Below are positions 26,247-35,122 of a stretch of 38,078 nt of DNA, piece by piece; the stretch's first letter is position 1, and the number at the start of each line of letters is the position of its first letter. Position numbers and translations under genes: made by a program. The DNA is taken from the NCBI GenBank assembly GCA_029433265.1, contig JAQTHT010000014.1, forward strand, positions 1-38,078. Reading direction: 5' to 3'. This DNA is from Leuconostocaceae bacterium ESL0958. Its GTDB lineage: Bacteria; Bacillota; Bacilli; Lactobacillales; Lactobacillaceae. The notes beneath the pieces were generated by a model, which was given only the letters and a program-made list of their open reading frames with translations, did not search any database and had not been told where the DNA came from.

Positions 26247-26558
26247 ATGGCAAAGAAAACAGCAGGACTGATCGCCGGCTTTGTAACTGGCTTTGTTGCG
26301 ACAGTCGCTTATAAGGCCTACCAAAAGCAGGACACGGATGGTCCGGTAAAGGACCAGATGATGGCCATGGGCGAGCAAGTCAAGGATAAGGTCAATGAAG
26401 GCCAAGCAATGGCCAAGCATTACGTACAGGATGCTAAGGAACGGCTTTCAGCACGTACAGCAGAAATGAAAGCAGAAGTAGCTGAAAAACAATTAGCCGC
26501 TGATACTGAAATGCAAGACATTGAGTTAGCGGAACAAGACCTTAATTTAGGGGAATAA
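26247..26558 (+). CDS. YtxH-like protein
   Basis: 103 residues. A short hydrophobic N-terminal helix with Gly spacing (LIAGFVTGFVATVAY, about 8-22) is followed by a long charged helix (about 35-100) rich in Lys, Glu, Ala and Met. This is the YtxH pattern. Its function is not established. It is co-transcribed with the DUF948-like gene and closed by a terminator. Confidence 0.8.
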   Translation: MAKKTAGLIAGFVTGFVATVAYKAYQKQDTDGPVKDQMMAMGEQVKDKVNEGQAMAKHYVQDAKERLSARTAEMKAEVAEKQLAADTEMQDIELAEQDLNLGE

Positions 26559-26564
26559 GTGGAC

Positions 26565-26593
26565 AAGAACTGGCTTAGGCTAGTTCTTTTTTT
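26565..26593 (+). terminator. Terminator of the DUF948/YtxH pair
   Basis: A 10-bp stem AAGAACTGGC with GCTAGTTCTT (one G-U), TTAG loop, then five Ts. Confidence 0.85.
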
Positions 26594-26628
26594 GATGGTT
26601 GCCTTTTTGCGGATGATTGTGGGACTTG

Positions 26629-26657
26629 TTGCTGTTTGAACATATTCTCGCTATAAT
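26629..26657 (+). promoter_or_regulatory. Promoter of the SEC10/PgrA-like surface protein
   Basis: TTGCTG (26629-26634), 17 bases, TATAAT (26652-26657). The leader is about 85 bases long. Confidence 0.7.
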
Positions 26658-26750
26658 AGGCAATGAACATTTTAAAGGAAACAGTTCTTTTAAAGTGATG
26701 GTTGAAATGATGTTGAAGATGTGTTTACTAGGTAAAGGAGATTGGGCACA

Positions 26751-29513
26751 ATGAATAAAAAGACGACGGTCACGATTGGGCTGGCCACGACAGCAGCACT
26801 GGCAGCTGCCGGCTGGCAGCACAAGGCGGCAGCGGATGAGGCAACCTCAAGTAATGGTCAGCTGGCGGCGAATGGCGCAGCCACTACGACCAGTAAAACG
26901 GCCGCCGACGCAGTGGCCGCTGCTAAAAATAACGTAGCCGATCAGGAAAAGAATGTGCAGCAGGCAAGCGCGGCGGTTAATCAGCAGGCTGTCCAAAGCC
27001 AACAGCACCAAGCGGATTTGCAACAGGCAGAAAAGGCAGAGCAACAAAGTGCGACTGCCTTAGCACAAAGCCAACAAGAGCAAGCGGGCGCACAGGCAGA
27101 CCAGCAAAAAGCGCAGGCGACCGACGAGCAAACCCCTGAAAGCACCCAGCAAGTAGTTGACCGTCCCAGTGACCAAGCCATGCAAGCAGCCCAACAGGCC
27201 GTTGGCGAAAAGAAAGCGGCAAAGCAGCAAGCAGCAGCTGATTTGGCAACAGCTAAGCAGCAGGCTGATCAAGCAAAGGCCGCTAATGACGACCAGCAGG
27301 CTGCTGCAACCCGTCAAGCTGCAAGCGAGCGCAAGGAGCATGCAGCCGCTCAAGTAGCGACTGCCAATCAAGCGGTTGATCAGGCCAACCAACAGCTGGA
27401 TGCTGCCAAGCAGGCACTGGCAACCGCCCAAGCAGGGTACGCTGATGGTAGCCAGCAAAGTACGCTAACTGCTGCAGCAAGTGCCGTTGATCAGGCGCAG
27501 GCGGCGTTAACGGCGGCAGAAAAGACGGCGGATAGCCAGCAGGCAGCGCTCAATCAGGCGCAGTCAGAATTGACGACCTTGCAGCAGCAATTGAGCCAAA
27601 CGCCAACCAAGGTTGATGATCCTAGCAAAACGCGCTTAGTGAACACAGATCATGCTAATCCAGTCAAAACGGGCAAAGCCTACAATGATACGGACTTTGT
27701 CGCTATTCCAAGTGATTATTCATCCAATCCACACATGGAAGAAACGGATGTCCGTTTGGATGCGTTGGATAAGGCCGTTCATATGGAAACATCAGCTGGT
27801 CACATCGCCGATAGTGGTCTCACGTCTGACCAGCAGTTGGCTTTGAACAATTATATTGTTGATAAGATTAATGCCATTCGTCGCTCATCTGGCTTTGACA
27901 CGAACATTGTAGGTTCCAATGAGGCACTTTTACAAGCGGTCTTTGAGCACATGAAGAGTACCAAGGTGCAAGGCTTTGACCACGATTCAAATGATTTGAA
28001 AAAGCAGGTCGACAACGTCAAGGGCGCAGGGACTTGGTCTGGCGAATCCTTGGGTTATAACGAACCTGTAACGGTCGAGGGTAGCGCCAACGAGTTCTTC
28101 TACACCAAAGACCAGCGGATGAACATGGACTTTTTGAAAGCCAACATCGACGTGTCCTTGGCGACGATGATTAACGATGATGCTCATGAAGATTATGGGC
28201 ACCGCCGTCATATCCTGGGACAGGACGAAAACGAACACACGGTCTTTGCGGGTTCCATGATTTTGGCCCAAGATGGTAGCTATGTCTTAGTGATTGATTC
28301 CAGTTGGCAAGACCAGGGCAACCAGTTTGATGTCCAAGCCCACCCTTACGTGCAAGGGCAGATGGATAATCCTGCTCATGCAGCATTGCAATCACAGGTC
28401 GCTAATCAGCAAGACGATGTCACGCAAAAGACAGCAGCGCTAGCAGCAAGTCAACAAGCTGTCCGTGATCAACAGGCAAACTTGCAGGCAAAGCAGAACG
28501 CTTACCAACAAGCACAGTCCGCCCATCAGGTAACAGTGGACCAAAACGAAGTCAATGATAAGCAGGCAGCCCTTGACGCCGCTCAAAAGAATTTGGCACA
28601 GGCTCAGGCTGCCCAAAAGCAGGCCAATGATGATTGGCAGCAGGCAGACCAGGCATTGGCTGCTCTTCAGGCAGATGCTGCAGCCAAGCAAGCAGCCATG
28701 CAGGCAGCAGCGGAAACGGTCAACCAGAAAGAAGCAGCACTGGCAGCGGCACAGACTGCCCTTGAACAGGCTGAGACAGCCTATCAACAATTGTTGAACC
28801 AGGAACAGCAGGCGGCTGCGGGTGCAAGCACAACGGTAGCCAACCCAGCTAAGGCTGACAGCAAGCGCGCTTTGCATCAAGCAGTGGCGGTACTAGCAGC
28901 CAAGAACCAGGCGCTTAAAACTGCGCAACAGGCGCATGAAGCGGCAAGTGCTCAGGTGCAATCCCTGCAAACAGCTGTGGCAGCGGACCAAAAGCAACAA
29001 GCAGCCTTGCAAGCCAAGTTGACACAGGCCCAAACTGCAGTCCAAGCAGCCCAAGCTGATTTGCAGCAAAAGCAGCAAGTGTTGCAAGCCATGCAATTGG
29101 CCGATACGGCGCAGCAGACGAACACTGATGGTGCAGCCGCGAAGGATAGCAGCCCTGCCGCAACAGAGACAGTGGCTAAGGAAGCAACGCCTGCAGCGGC
29201 AGCGGCTACAACTGAAGCAACCCCAGCAGTGACAGTTGACGAACGCCCAACCAGCAGCCAACAGGCGGCCGTTTCAGTGCAGCCAGCCGCTACGCCACAG
29301 GTTCAGCAACATGGCGCTGTTGCCGATCAAGGTGTGGCGCAGGATGCAGTACGACCTGCAACAACGACTGCTGTTGCTGCTCAAGAACAGCAACAAACAG
29401 CCTTGCCTGCCACTGGTACACGGACTGACAAGTACCAGACGAACGTCTGGATGGCAGCTCTGTCCACAGTGACAGCCGGCTTTGCCTTAGCCTTTTGGCG
29501 GCAGAAAAAGTAA
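26751..29513 (+). CDS. SEC10/PgrA-like LPxTG surface protein with a CAP-type domain
   Basis: 920 residues from ATG 26751, with AAAGGAG ten bases upstream; an in-frame TTG at 26742 lies too close to that site. A signal peptide (about 1-27, cut near AAA-D) is followed by an Ala/Gln coiled coil (about 45-285), a globular domain (about 340-535) with FDHDSNDL, SGESLGYNE and HRRHIL (484-489) typical of CAP/SCP folds, a second Ala/Gln coiled coil (about 545-785), a low-complexity wall region and LPATG (885-889) with helix and RQKK tail. The arrangement matches surface-exclusion proteins Sec10/PgrA of enterococcal plasmids and their chromosomal relatives in lactic acid bacteria. Here no conjugation genes are near, so a role in adhesion or cell-cell contact is as likely as surface exclusion. 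Confidence 0.87.
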   Translation: MNKKTTVTIGLATTAALAAAGWQHKAAADEATSSNGQLAANGAATTTSKTAADAVAAAKNNVADQEKNVQQASAAVNQQAVQSQQHQADLQQAEKAEQQSATALAQSQQEQAGAQADQQKAQATDEQTPESTQQVVDRPSDQAMQAAQQAVGEKKAAKQQAAADLATAKQQADQAKAANDDQQAAATRQAASERKEHAAAQVATANQAVDQANQQLDAAKQALATAQAGYADGSQQSTLTAAASAVDQAQAALTAAEKTADSQQAALNQAQSELTTLQQQLSQTPTKVDDPSKTRLVNTDHANPVKTGKAYNDTDFVAIPSDYSSNPHMEETDVRLDALDKAVHMETSAGHIADSGLTSDQQLALNNYIVDKINAIRRSSGFDTNIVGSNEALLQAVFEHMKSTKVQGFDHDSNDLKKQVDNVKGAGTWSGESLGYNEPVTVEGSANEFFYTKDQRMNMDFLKANIDVSLATMINDDAHEDYGHRRHILGQDENEHTVFAGSMILAQDGSYVLVIDSSWQDQGNQFDVQAHPYVQGQMDNPAHAALQSQVANQQDDVTQKTAALAASQQAVRDQQANLQAKQNAYQQAQSAHQVTVDQNEVNDKQAALDAAQKNLAQAQAAQKQANDDWQQADQALAALQADAAAKQAAMQAAAETVNQKEAALAAAQTALEQAETAYQQLLNQEQQAAAGASTTVANPAKADSKRALHQAVAVLAAKNQALKTAQQAHEAASAQVQSLQTAVAADQKQQAALQAKLTQAQTAVQAAQADLQQKQQVLQAMQLADTAQQTNTDGAAAKDSSPAATETVAKEATPAAAAATTEATPAVTVDERPTSSQQAAVSVQPAATPQVQQHGAVADQGVAQDAVRPATTTAVAAQEQQQTALPATGTRTDKYQTNVWMAALSTVTAGFALAFWRQKK

Positions 29514-29523
29514 GTAGGTATTC

Positions 29524-29560
29524 AAAAAGACCGCAAATGCTCATCATTTGCGGTCTTTTT
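29524..29560. terminator. Bidirectional terminator between the surface protein and rnhC
   Basis: A perfect 16-bp stem (29524-29539 with 29545-29560) with A tract on the left and T tract on the right, so it can stop transcription from both convergent genes. Confidence 0.92.
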
Positions 29561-29572
29561 CTGTACAGTTGT

Positions 29573-30577
29573 TTAGCCCTTGTTCACTAGCGCCTGGACT
29601 TTGGCTGTATTGGCAAAGTGGACTTTGGCAAAATCCTCTAGGTCATAGCCTTTTTGCACAAGTGTTGCTGCCACTTGGTCCGCTTGTTTACCAGCGCCGA
29701 TTGGTAAGGCAGTGTTGAGCCCCGCCGCCTGACCCAGTTTAGTCATTTCCTGTAGTTCCACATAGCGGGCTAGGACGGAAGCGGCTGCCACGGCAACGTG
29801 TTTACCTTCGCCCTTGGTAGCAAAATAAACATGCTGTTGGGCAATTTGTTCTTGTTTTCCTTTTTTCAAGTAGCGGAAATAGGTGCTTGCTTGGACAAAT
29901 TGATCAATGAGCATGGCGTCCGCCTGCTCTGGCGCAATTTTTTCTTGGACAGCCGTTAACACAAAATTATGGGATAAAGCTTTCATGGCGACAATGTTGG
30001 TGCCCGCTGCCTGCAGTTGGTTATATTTATGAGGGCCCAAATTGATGACGTGATGGGCTAAGTGTTGGATCAGCTGAGGCGCGACTTCCTTGATTTGTGC
30101 ATCCGTCATATTTTTAGAGTCAGCGATACCCAATCTTTTGACCCAGTCAATACGCTCGGCTGGCACGTAAACGGCCGCCGTCGTGAGCGGACCAAAGTAG
30201 GCACCAGCACCGACTTCGTCCGAACCAATGACGGACCAGTTAGCAAAGTCCTTTGGGAGCGTATCAGCCGGCGCTTTTGCATGCGAATGCTGTTTTTTGG
30301 TGCCTTGATTGTCCGCTGACTTTGCTCGTCCCGCTTCGTTAACCGCTGCTGCTTTGGGGGACTGCTGTTTCTGCTGGTAGGCAGACCAGCGGTCTGCTTC
30401 ATGGGCTGCATCTGCTCCCTGGAAGACCACTTTGCCTGATTCGTAAGCGGTGATGGTCACTTTCCCTTTTTTAGCAGCAAAACGGGCATAGGCGGGTGTT
30501 TTGTCTTTAAGGTAATCGGCATAGGCTTTTTGGCAGGCCGATAACCCAGTTTTCGTTAATGAAATCACGGTATACAT
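29573..30577 (-). CDS. rnhC: Ribonuclease HIII
   Basis: 334 residues. The N-terminal TBP-like substrate-binding domain (about 1-68, including ITAYESGKVVFQG) is characteristic of RNase HIII. A Gln/Lys/Ala-rich linker (about 68-108) is longer than in Bacillus. The catalytic domain begins VIGSDEVGAGAYFGP; D120 and E121 are the first catalytic pair, ADSKNMTD (152-159) and LIDQF follow. The family loop usually reads VGTGDYFGP, so T and D are Ala here. RNase HIII cuts RNA in RNA/DNA hybrids. There is no Shine-Dalgarno site and the -10 ends only seven bases before ATG, so the mRNA is probably leaderless. Confidence 0.93.
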   Translation of the reverse strand: MYTVISLTKTGLSACQKAYADYLKDKTPAYARFAAKKGKVTITAYESGKVVFQGADAAHEADRWSAYQQKQQSPKAAAVNEAGRAKSADNQGTKKQHSHAKAPADTLPKDFANWSVIGSDEVGAGAYFGPLTTAAVYVPAERIDWVKRLGIADSKNMTDAQIKEVAPQLIQHLAHHVINLGPHKYNQLQAAGTNIVAMKALSHNFVLTAVQEKIAPEQADAMLIDQFVQASTYFRYLKKGKQEQIAQQHVYFATKGEGKHVAVAAASVLARYVELQEMTKLGQAAGLNTALPIGAGKQADQVAATLVQKGYDLEDFAKVHFANTAKVQALVNKG

Positions 30578-30583
30578 GCCTTA

Positions 30584-30608
30584 ATTATAGCAGTTTTAAT
30601 GCTATAAT
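30584..30608. promoter_or_regulatory. Palindromic divergent extended -10 promoters of rnhC and cvpA
   Basis: ATTATAGCA (30584-30592), seven bases, TGCTATAAT (30600-30608): a perfect 9-bp inverted repeat in which each arm is an extended -10 element. The right arm drives cvpA-mutS2 and the left arm drives rnhC. The -35 regions of both are poor. Confidence 0.7.
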
Positions 30609-30657
30609 AAGAATAATTTACTAAAAAGGATGCATGCTGCAAAGGCGAGTTGGACCA

Positions 30658-31179
30658 ATGATTTTATTGACAATTTTTATTCTCTTTGTTTTATTAATGG
30701 CCTATTCTGGCTATCAGGCCGGGTTGGTACGGACGATCATTCGCTGTCTCGTCTTTGTCTGTGCCTTTTACCTGGCCACGGCCTTTGCTAAGCCGTTAGC
30801 GGAGTGGTTTGGTAGCTACGTCAACGGTCAGTTTTTCCGACCGGGCGTACCAGAAAACTTATCGCGGCAGGGATCTGATTTTTTGGCGGCAGGGATTGCC
30901 TTCGCCTTGATTATGGCCGCTGCCACGTGGCTAGGCCACTTTTTGTTGCGACCTTTTCACATTATTCATCGTCTACCGATTTTAGGTAGCTTGGATGCTT
31001 GGTTGGGGGCTCTTTTGTACCTGGCACTGGGCTTGACGCTGTCCTTTTTTATTTTGCAGCTACTGTCAGTTTTGCCGAACTACTGGTTGCAAACCCAATT
31101 TTCTGATACAGATTTATTAAACCGCTTCTTGGATGAATTTCCGCTTTTTTCACAACAGATTTACCAGTGGTGGTTGTAG
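30658..31179 (+). CDS. cvpA: CvpA-family membrane protein
   Basis: 173 residues from ATG 30658, with AAAGGCGAG eight bases upstream and an N-terminus (MILLTIFILFVLLM) like other family members. An in-frame ATG at 30634 would add eight residues and has AAAAAGGA only three bases away. Four hydrophobic helices are visible, with a basic turn after the first (GYQAGLVRTIIR). CvpA proteins are needed for colicin V production in E. coli and for envelope integrity elsewhere; the exact role is unclear. In B. subtilis zapA lies between rnhC and this gene; it is absent here. mutS2 follows 12 bases on. Confidence 0.87.
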   Translation: MILLTIFILFVLLMAYSGYQAGLVRTIIRCLVFVCAFYLATAFAKPLAEWFGSYVNGQFFRPGVPENLSRQGSDFLAAGIAFALIMAAATWLGHFLLRPFHIIHRLPILGSLDAWLGALLYLALGLTLSFFILQLLSVLPNYWLQTQFSDTDLLNRFLDEFPLFSQQIYQWWL

Positions 31180-31191
31180 GAGTCAACGCAA

Positions 31192-33591
31192 ATGAACACG
31201 AAAGTCTTAACGACATTGGAATACGACAAGGTTAAAGCGCAGCTCTTTCCTTATTTGCAAACGGAGCAAGGGCGCGCGCTGGCCCAAGCACTGCAGCCGA
31301 GCGCCGACTATGAAGAAGTAGCTCGCCGTTTGCAAGAAACCAACGAAGCGGTGCTCTTGGACCGACTCAATAAAAATTTGGCCTTACCCCAATTGGTAGC
31401 GATTGACCAACACTTGCAACGGTTGCGAATGCAAGCGGCCCTTAGTGCCAGTGAAATTGTGGCCTTAGCACGGGTATTGACCGCTACTCAGGCTGTGGCT
31501 AATTTCTTTGAACGGTTGGGGGAAGACGACTTAACGGATTCCTTGACGCAGTTAACCGGCTACGCTGAAGCTTTGACCTTACTCCCAGCATTAGCCGATC
31601 AAGTGCATCGTTCGATTGATGAAGAAGGGCGCATCTTAGATACTGCTTCAGACTTGCTGGCCGCACTCCGCCGGCGGATGGCCGGGAAAGAGGAAGATGT
31701 CAAAAAGCAGTTAGCCCACTATACCCGGGGTAAGCAAGCACAGTATCTATCGGAGCCCATTGTGACCAAACGTTCGGGCCGGCATGTCCTGCCAGTGAAA
31801 GCCTCTTACCGGGCGCAAATTCCAGGCGTGGTCTATGACCAAAGTCAGTCTGGTTTGACCTATTATATTGAGCCACAGGCGATTGTGACGCTGGAAAATG
31901 AACTGGCTGAGCTGCATGTGAAGGAAGCCGCCGAAGAACAGCGGGTACTGCAAGAACTGTCGGCTGATTTGGCAGCAGCAGCACCTGCCTTGGCGGAAAA
32001 CGCAGAAGTGATTGGTGCCCTGGACTTTGCCAATGCGAAAGCACTGCTCGCTCGTGCGCAGCAGGCGCAGGCGCCGGTACTGTCCGATGACCAATCGGTC
32101 CGCCTAGAAGAGGCCTGGCACCCACTGCTGGATGTGCAAACGGCTGTGAAGAATACGATTGCCCTGGAAGACGACTGTGATACCTTGATTATCACGGGAC
32201 CGAATACAGGGGGAAAAACAATTACCATTAAAACCCTGGGTCTTTTACAGCTGCTGGCCCAGTCCGGCTTCTTCATTACGACAGGCCGCCCTTCGAAGGT
32301 CGCGGTCTTTGATGAGATTTTTGCCGATATCGGGGATGAACAATCCATTGAGCAAAACTTATCGACCTTCTCCTCGCACATGCAAAACATCAAGGGCATC
32401 TTAGCCCAAACGACGGACCATTCCCTGGTGCTCTTCGATGAGTTGGGCGCCGGCACGGATCCCCAGGAGGGGGCTGCCTTGGCCATGGCCATCTTGGACC
32501 GGACCCGTGCGTTAGGGGCCAAGACCATGGCCACTACCCACTATCCCGAATTAAAACTATACGGCTACGACCGGGACCGGACAGAAAATGCGTCCATGGT
32601 CTTTGATGTCGAAACCTTGCAGCCGACTTATCACTTGTTACTTGGCGTGCCTGGTCAGTCGAATGCGTTGGCAATTGCCGAACGGATTGGCTTTGATCAG
32701 ACTTTGTTGGCGGATGCGAAAAGCATGGTTAATCCAGAAGACCAGCAGTTGAACACCATGATTCAAGATTTGGTCGATAAGCGTCAGGCAGTCAGTGAAA
32801 AAGAACTAGCACTGGACCGGGCCAAACAAAACGCCGATGATCAAGCTGCTAGTTATGAAGAACAGCGCTATCGCTTAGAAAAAGAAAAAGCGGATATGCT
32901 CAAAGCGGCCAAGCAGGAAGCCAATCAACTGGTAGCAAAAACCAAGCAAGAGGCAGAACGCTTGGTCAAAGAAATTCGGCAAAGCCGCTTACAATCGGGT
33001 CAGCAGCAGGGTGCTTCTGAACAAGCTTTGCAGGAAAAGCGGCGGGCGATTGCTGCGCTGCACCAGTCGGAGCACCTGGAGAAGAACAAAGTGTTGCGGA
33101 AAGCCAAGCAGGCCAAAAACCTACAAGTTGGCGATGAAGTGGAAGTACAGTCCTATCATCAGCAGGGTACCCTCGTGAAAAAACACAAAAATGGCCAGTG
33201 GGAAGTGCAACTGGGTATTTTGAAGATGCTGATTGATGAAGATGATTTGAAGAAAACGGCTGGCACGGCCAAAGCACAGCAGGAAAAGAAAAAGAAGCAA
33301 CAGAAAAAGCAAGTTAGTCGGGGTCGGCAGGCGACTGCGGTTGGCCGGGTCCAGGCTAAGCTGGATCTGCGGGGCGTTCGCTATGAAGCAGCTCTCGCCG
33401 ACCTAGACCGTTACCTGGATACGGCTGTGCTGGCTAATTTGTCCTCGGTGGAAATTATTCACGGCAAAGGAACGGGAGCCTTACGTGAAGGGGTAACGAA
33501 GTTCTTGCGTACGGATCGGCGCGTGAAGGATTTTCACTTCGCTTCTGCCAACGCGGGGGGCGATGGGGCAACCATTGTCACGCTCCGTTAA
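31192..33591 (+). CDS. mutS2: Endonuclease MutS2
   Basis: 799 residues. Core and lever helices come first (about 1-300), then the ATPase with Walker A GPNTGGKT (336-343), Walker B-region DEIFADIGDEQSIEQNLSTF and DELGAGTDP, a long coiled-coil arm (about 520-630), a Lys-rich linker with a KOW-like segment, and a C-terminal Smr nuclease domain with LDLRG (723-727) and HGKGTG (about 757-762). MutS2 lacks the mismatch-binding domain of MutS; it is known both to limit recombination and to act on collided ribosomes. The gene follows cvpA as in other Firmicutes. TAGGAGT lies before the ATG. Confidence 0.95.
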   Translation: MNTKVLTTLEYDKVKAQLFPYLQTEQGRALAQALQPSADYEEVARRLQETNEAVLLDRLNKNLALPQLVAIDQHLQRLRMQAALSASEIVALARVLTATQAVANFFERLGEDDLTDSLTQLTGYAEALTLLPALADQVHRSIDEEGRILDTASDLLAALRRRMAGKEEDVKKQLAHYTRGKQAQYLSEPIVTKRSGRHVLPVKASYRAQIPGVVYDQSQSGLTYYIEPQAIVTLENELAELHVKEAAEEQRVLQELSADLAAAAPALAENAEVIGALDFANAKALLARAQQAQAPVLSDDQSVRLEEAWHPLLDVQTAVKNTIALEDDCDTLIITGPNTGGKTITIKTLGLLQLLAQSGFFITTGRPSKVAVFDEIFADIGDEQSIEQNLSTFSSHMQNIKGILAQTTDHSLVLFDELGAGTDPQEGAALAMAILDRTRALGAKTMATTHYPELKLYGYDRDRTENASMVFDVETLQPTYHLLLGVPGQSNALAIAERIGFDQTLLADAKSMVNPEDQQLNTMIQDLVDKRQAVSEKELALDRAKQNADDQAASYEEQRYRLEKEKADMLKAAKQEANQLVAKTKQEAERLVKEIRQSRLQSGQQQGASEQALQEKRRAIAALHQSEHLEKNKVLRKAKQAKNLQVGDEVEVQSYHQQGTLVKKHKNGQWEVQLGILKMLIDEDDLKKTAGTAKAQQEKKKKQQKKQVSRGRQATAVGRVQAKLDLRGVRYEAALADLDRYLDTAVLANLSSVEIIHGKGTGALREGVTKFLRTDRRVKDFHFASANAGGDGATIVTLR

Positions 33592-33626
33592 AACAGCTTG
33601 ACTCAGAATAAAGTAAAGGAGCGATT

Positions 33627-33980
33627 ATGTCGTCCAAACAGAAGTACCCAGCCGGAGCGTTTCTCTCCGCGCTCTTCCTCTATGCCCATGATTTTAACTA
33701 CAATCATCTGGTCTTTGAGGTCAACCGTTTCAAGGTGACGGTCAATTTAGTCCGTCGTTCCAAAGCTTACGGCAATGCTGACTTATTTTACACGTCAGCT
33801 GATCCGAAGGACTTTGCCCCCGTGTTATCGGCTGTCAACCAAGCCATTGAAGAGGCTGAATTAGTCGGTTCTTTGCAAGCGAAGGTAGCAACACCGGACT
33901 TAGAACGGCCGGAACAAATTTTCCAATTCAAACTCCGTGAGTTTGGCCATGGTAAGTACCAGCTCGATTTGAGCTTATAG
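33627..33980 (+). CDS. Uncharacterised 117-aa protein downstream of mutS2
   Basis: I do not recognise a family. The protein is soluble, without signal or membrane segment. The N-terminal half alternates hydrophobic residues as beta strands would (HLVFEVNRFKVTVNLVRRS), followed by a helix (FAPVLSAVNQAIEEAELV) and a final strand. Size and layout suggest one small alpha/beta domain. It has a good ribosome binding site (AAAGGAG) and sits 35 bases after mutS2 in the same direction, with the next gene ten bases on. trxA often occupies this slot in Bacilli. Codon usage resembles the neighbours. Confidence 0.8.
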   Translation: MSSKQKYPAGAFLSALFLYAHDFNYNHLVFEVNRFKVTVNLVRRSKAYGNADLFYTSADPKDFAPVLSAVNQAIEEAELVGSLQAKVATPDLERPEQIFQFKLREFGHGKYQLDLSL

Positions 33981-33989
33981 GAGGTTCTT

Positions 33990-35084
33990 GTGAAACAGGG
34001 AAAATCAGCACAAATTAAAAAATTGAAGCACCAGCAGCAAAAGCAGCAAAAGCCGGGGAAACAAAAGTTGTCGCCCTTTAATTACGATGACTTCGCTGGC
34101 TTTTTAAGGGCCCGCTTTTATCTGACAAAGAAGCCAGTCTATGATCAAAAGACTTTTGAAGTGGCTTCTTTCTTCCTAGATGATTTATTGGCCACGATGG
34201 TTAAGCAGAACTTTTCAGACTTCACTGCTGACCAACGCGTGATCGTCAACCTCAACGAAGCGATGCAGGAAACCTTAGTAAGCAGCAGTGACCGGGACTG
34301 GCGTTACTTCTTGTTGTTAGTGCCCGTTTTGTTTGATATTCAATCCTTCTTGGCCAAAGAAGGGCAGGTGAATGAGCGTTACGGCGTGCAGACCACCAAG
34401 TTTGACTTAAACTTTTGGCGCATGATTATTCGCACTGTGCTTTCTGTCAATTATTTCCGCTCACAGGGGCAGGATGTCGCAAAGTTGATGAATGAGTCTT
34501 CGGCCATTGATGACTTGCAGTTTAAGTTTTTGCAGCAAGATGGGGACCAAGATGACTTTGCCATCGCCACCATTGCGGAAGTCTTCCGGGGAACAACGCC
34601 GGTACTGCCTGAATTAAAAAAGGCCACGGCCACCGCACTGCCAGAACCGTTAACCGCAGCGGAAGTTACGGCTGAAGAAAGCTTTGCGCAAAAGGAAGTG
34701 GCTGCCTTTGCGGCGGCTTCAACAGCAGGACAAGTGACGGAACAGGAGCGCCGCTTGCTATTGGCTTTGCACCAGGGCTTGGCTGAAAAGTACCAGGCAA
34801 AGCATGAGCAGTGGACCGCCGCTTTGATCGTAACTTTCATCAAGCAGGATTTGCTGACCTACTGGCAGCCGGAATGGGATGCTTTGGATGGCCTTGGTGG
34901 TGAAATTTATCGCTACCTGCTTTATTTGAAGCAGCAGGATGCTTTGACTTTTGATCAGGCAAAGATGGAGCAGGATTTGACGGATTCCGACCGCTACCTA
35001 GATGTGCTGGCGCTGAACCAGCTCTTGGCGCAATTGGATTTGGATACGGTGGAAACGCTTAGCCATGATGCAGCAGCCCACTAA
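33990..35084 (+). CDS. Uncharacterised 364-aa protein with a basic N-terminus
   Basis: No family is recognised. It starts at GTG with AGGAGG nine bases upstream, overlapping the stop of the previous gene. The first 30 residues are Lys/Gln-rich (QQQKQQKPGKQK), as in proteins that contact nucleic acid or ribosomes. The remainder looks all-helical and acidic, with two parts (about 35-210 and 235-355) joined by an Ala/Glu/Thr-rich linker (about 205-235). There is no signal or membrane helix. It is the last gene of the cvpA-mutS2 unit and ends in a strong terminator. Confidence 0.8.
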   Translation: MKQGKSAQIKKLKHQQQKQQKPGKQKLSPFNYDDFAGFLRARFYLTKKPVYDQKTFEVASFFLDDLLATMVKQNFSDFTADQRVIVNLNEAMQETLVSSSDRDWRYFLLLVPVLFDIQSFLAKEGQVNERYGVQTTKFDLNFWRMIIRTVLSVNYFRSQGQDVAKLMNESSAIDDLQFKFLQQDGDQDDFAIATIAEVFRGTTPVLPELKKATATALPEPLTAAEVTAEESFAQKEVAAFAAASTAGQVTEQERRLLLALHQGLAEKYQAKHEQWTAALIVTFIKQDLLTYWQPEWDALDGLGGEIYRYLLYLKQQDALTFDQAKMEQDLTDSDRYLDVLALNQLLAQLDLDTVETLSHDAAAH

Positions 35085-35122
35085 AAAAACGAGTAGGAAA
35101 GCATCCTTTCCTACTCGTTTTT
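35085..35122. terminator. Bidirectional terminator between the mutS2 unit and the SOS gene
   Basis: A perfect 17-bp stem (35085-35101 with 35106-35122), CATC loop, A tract on the left and T tract on the right. It starts at the first base after the stop of the plus-strand gene and reaches the stop of the minus-strand gene. Confidence 0.93.

Noticed and set aside
26847-29261. Minus-strand Cys/Leu-rich reading frames opposite the SEC10/PgrA-like gene
   Set aside because: They are shadows of Ala/Gln (GCN/CAG) codons on the coding strand.
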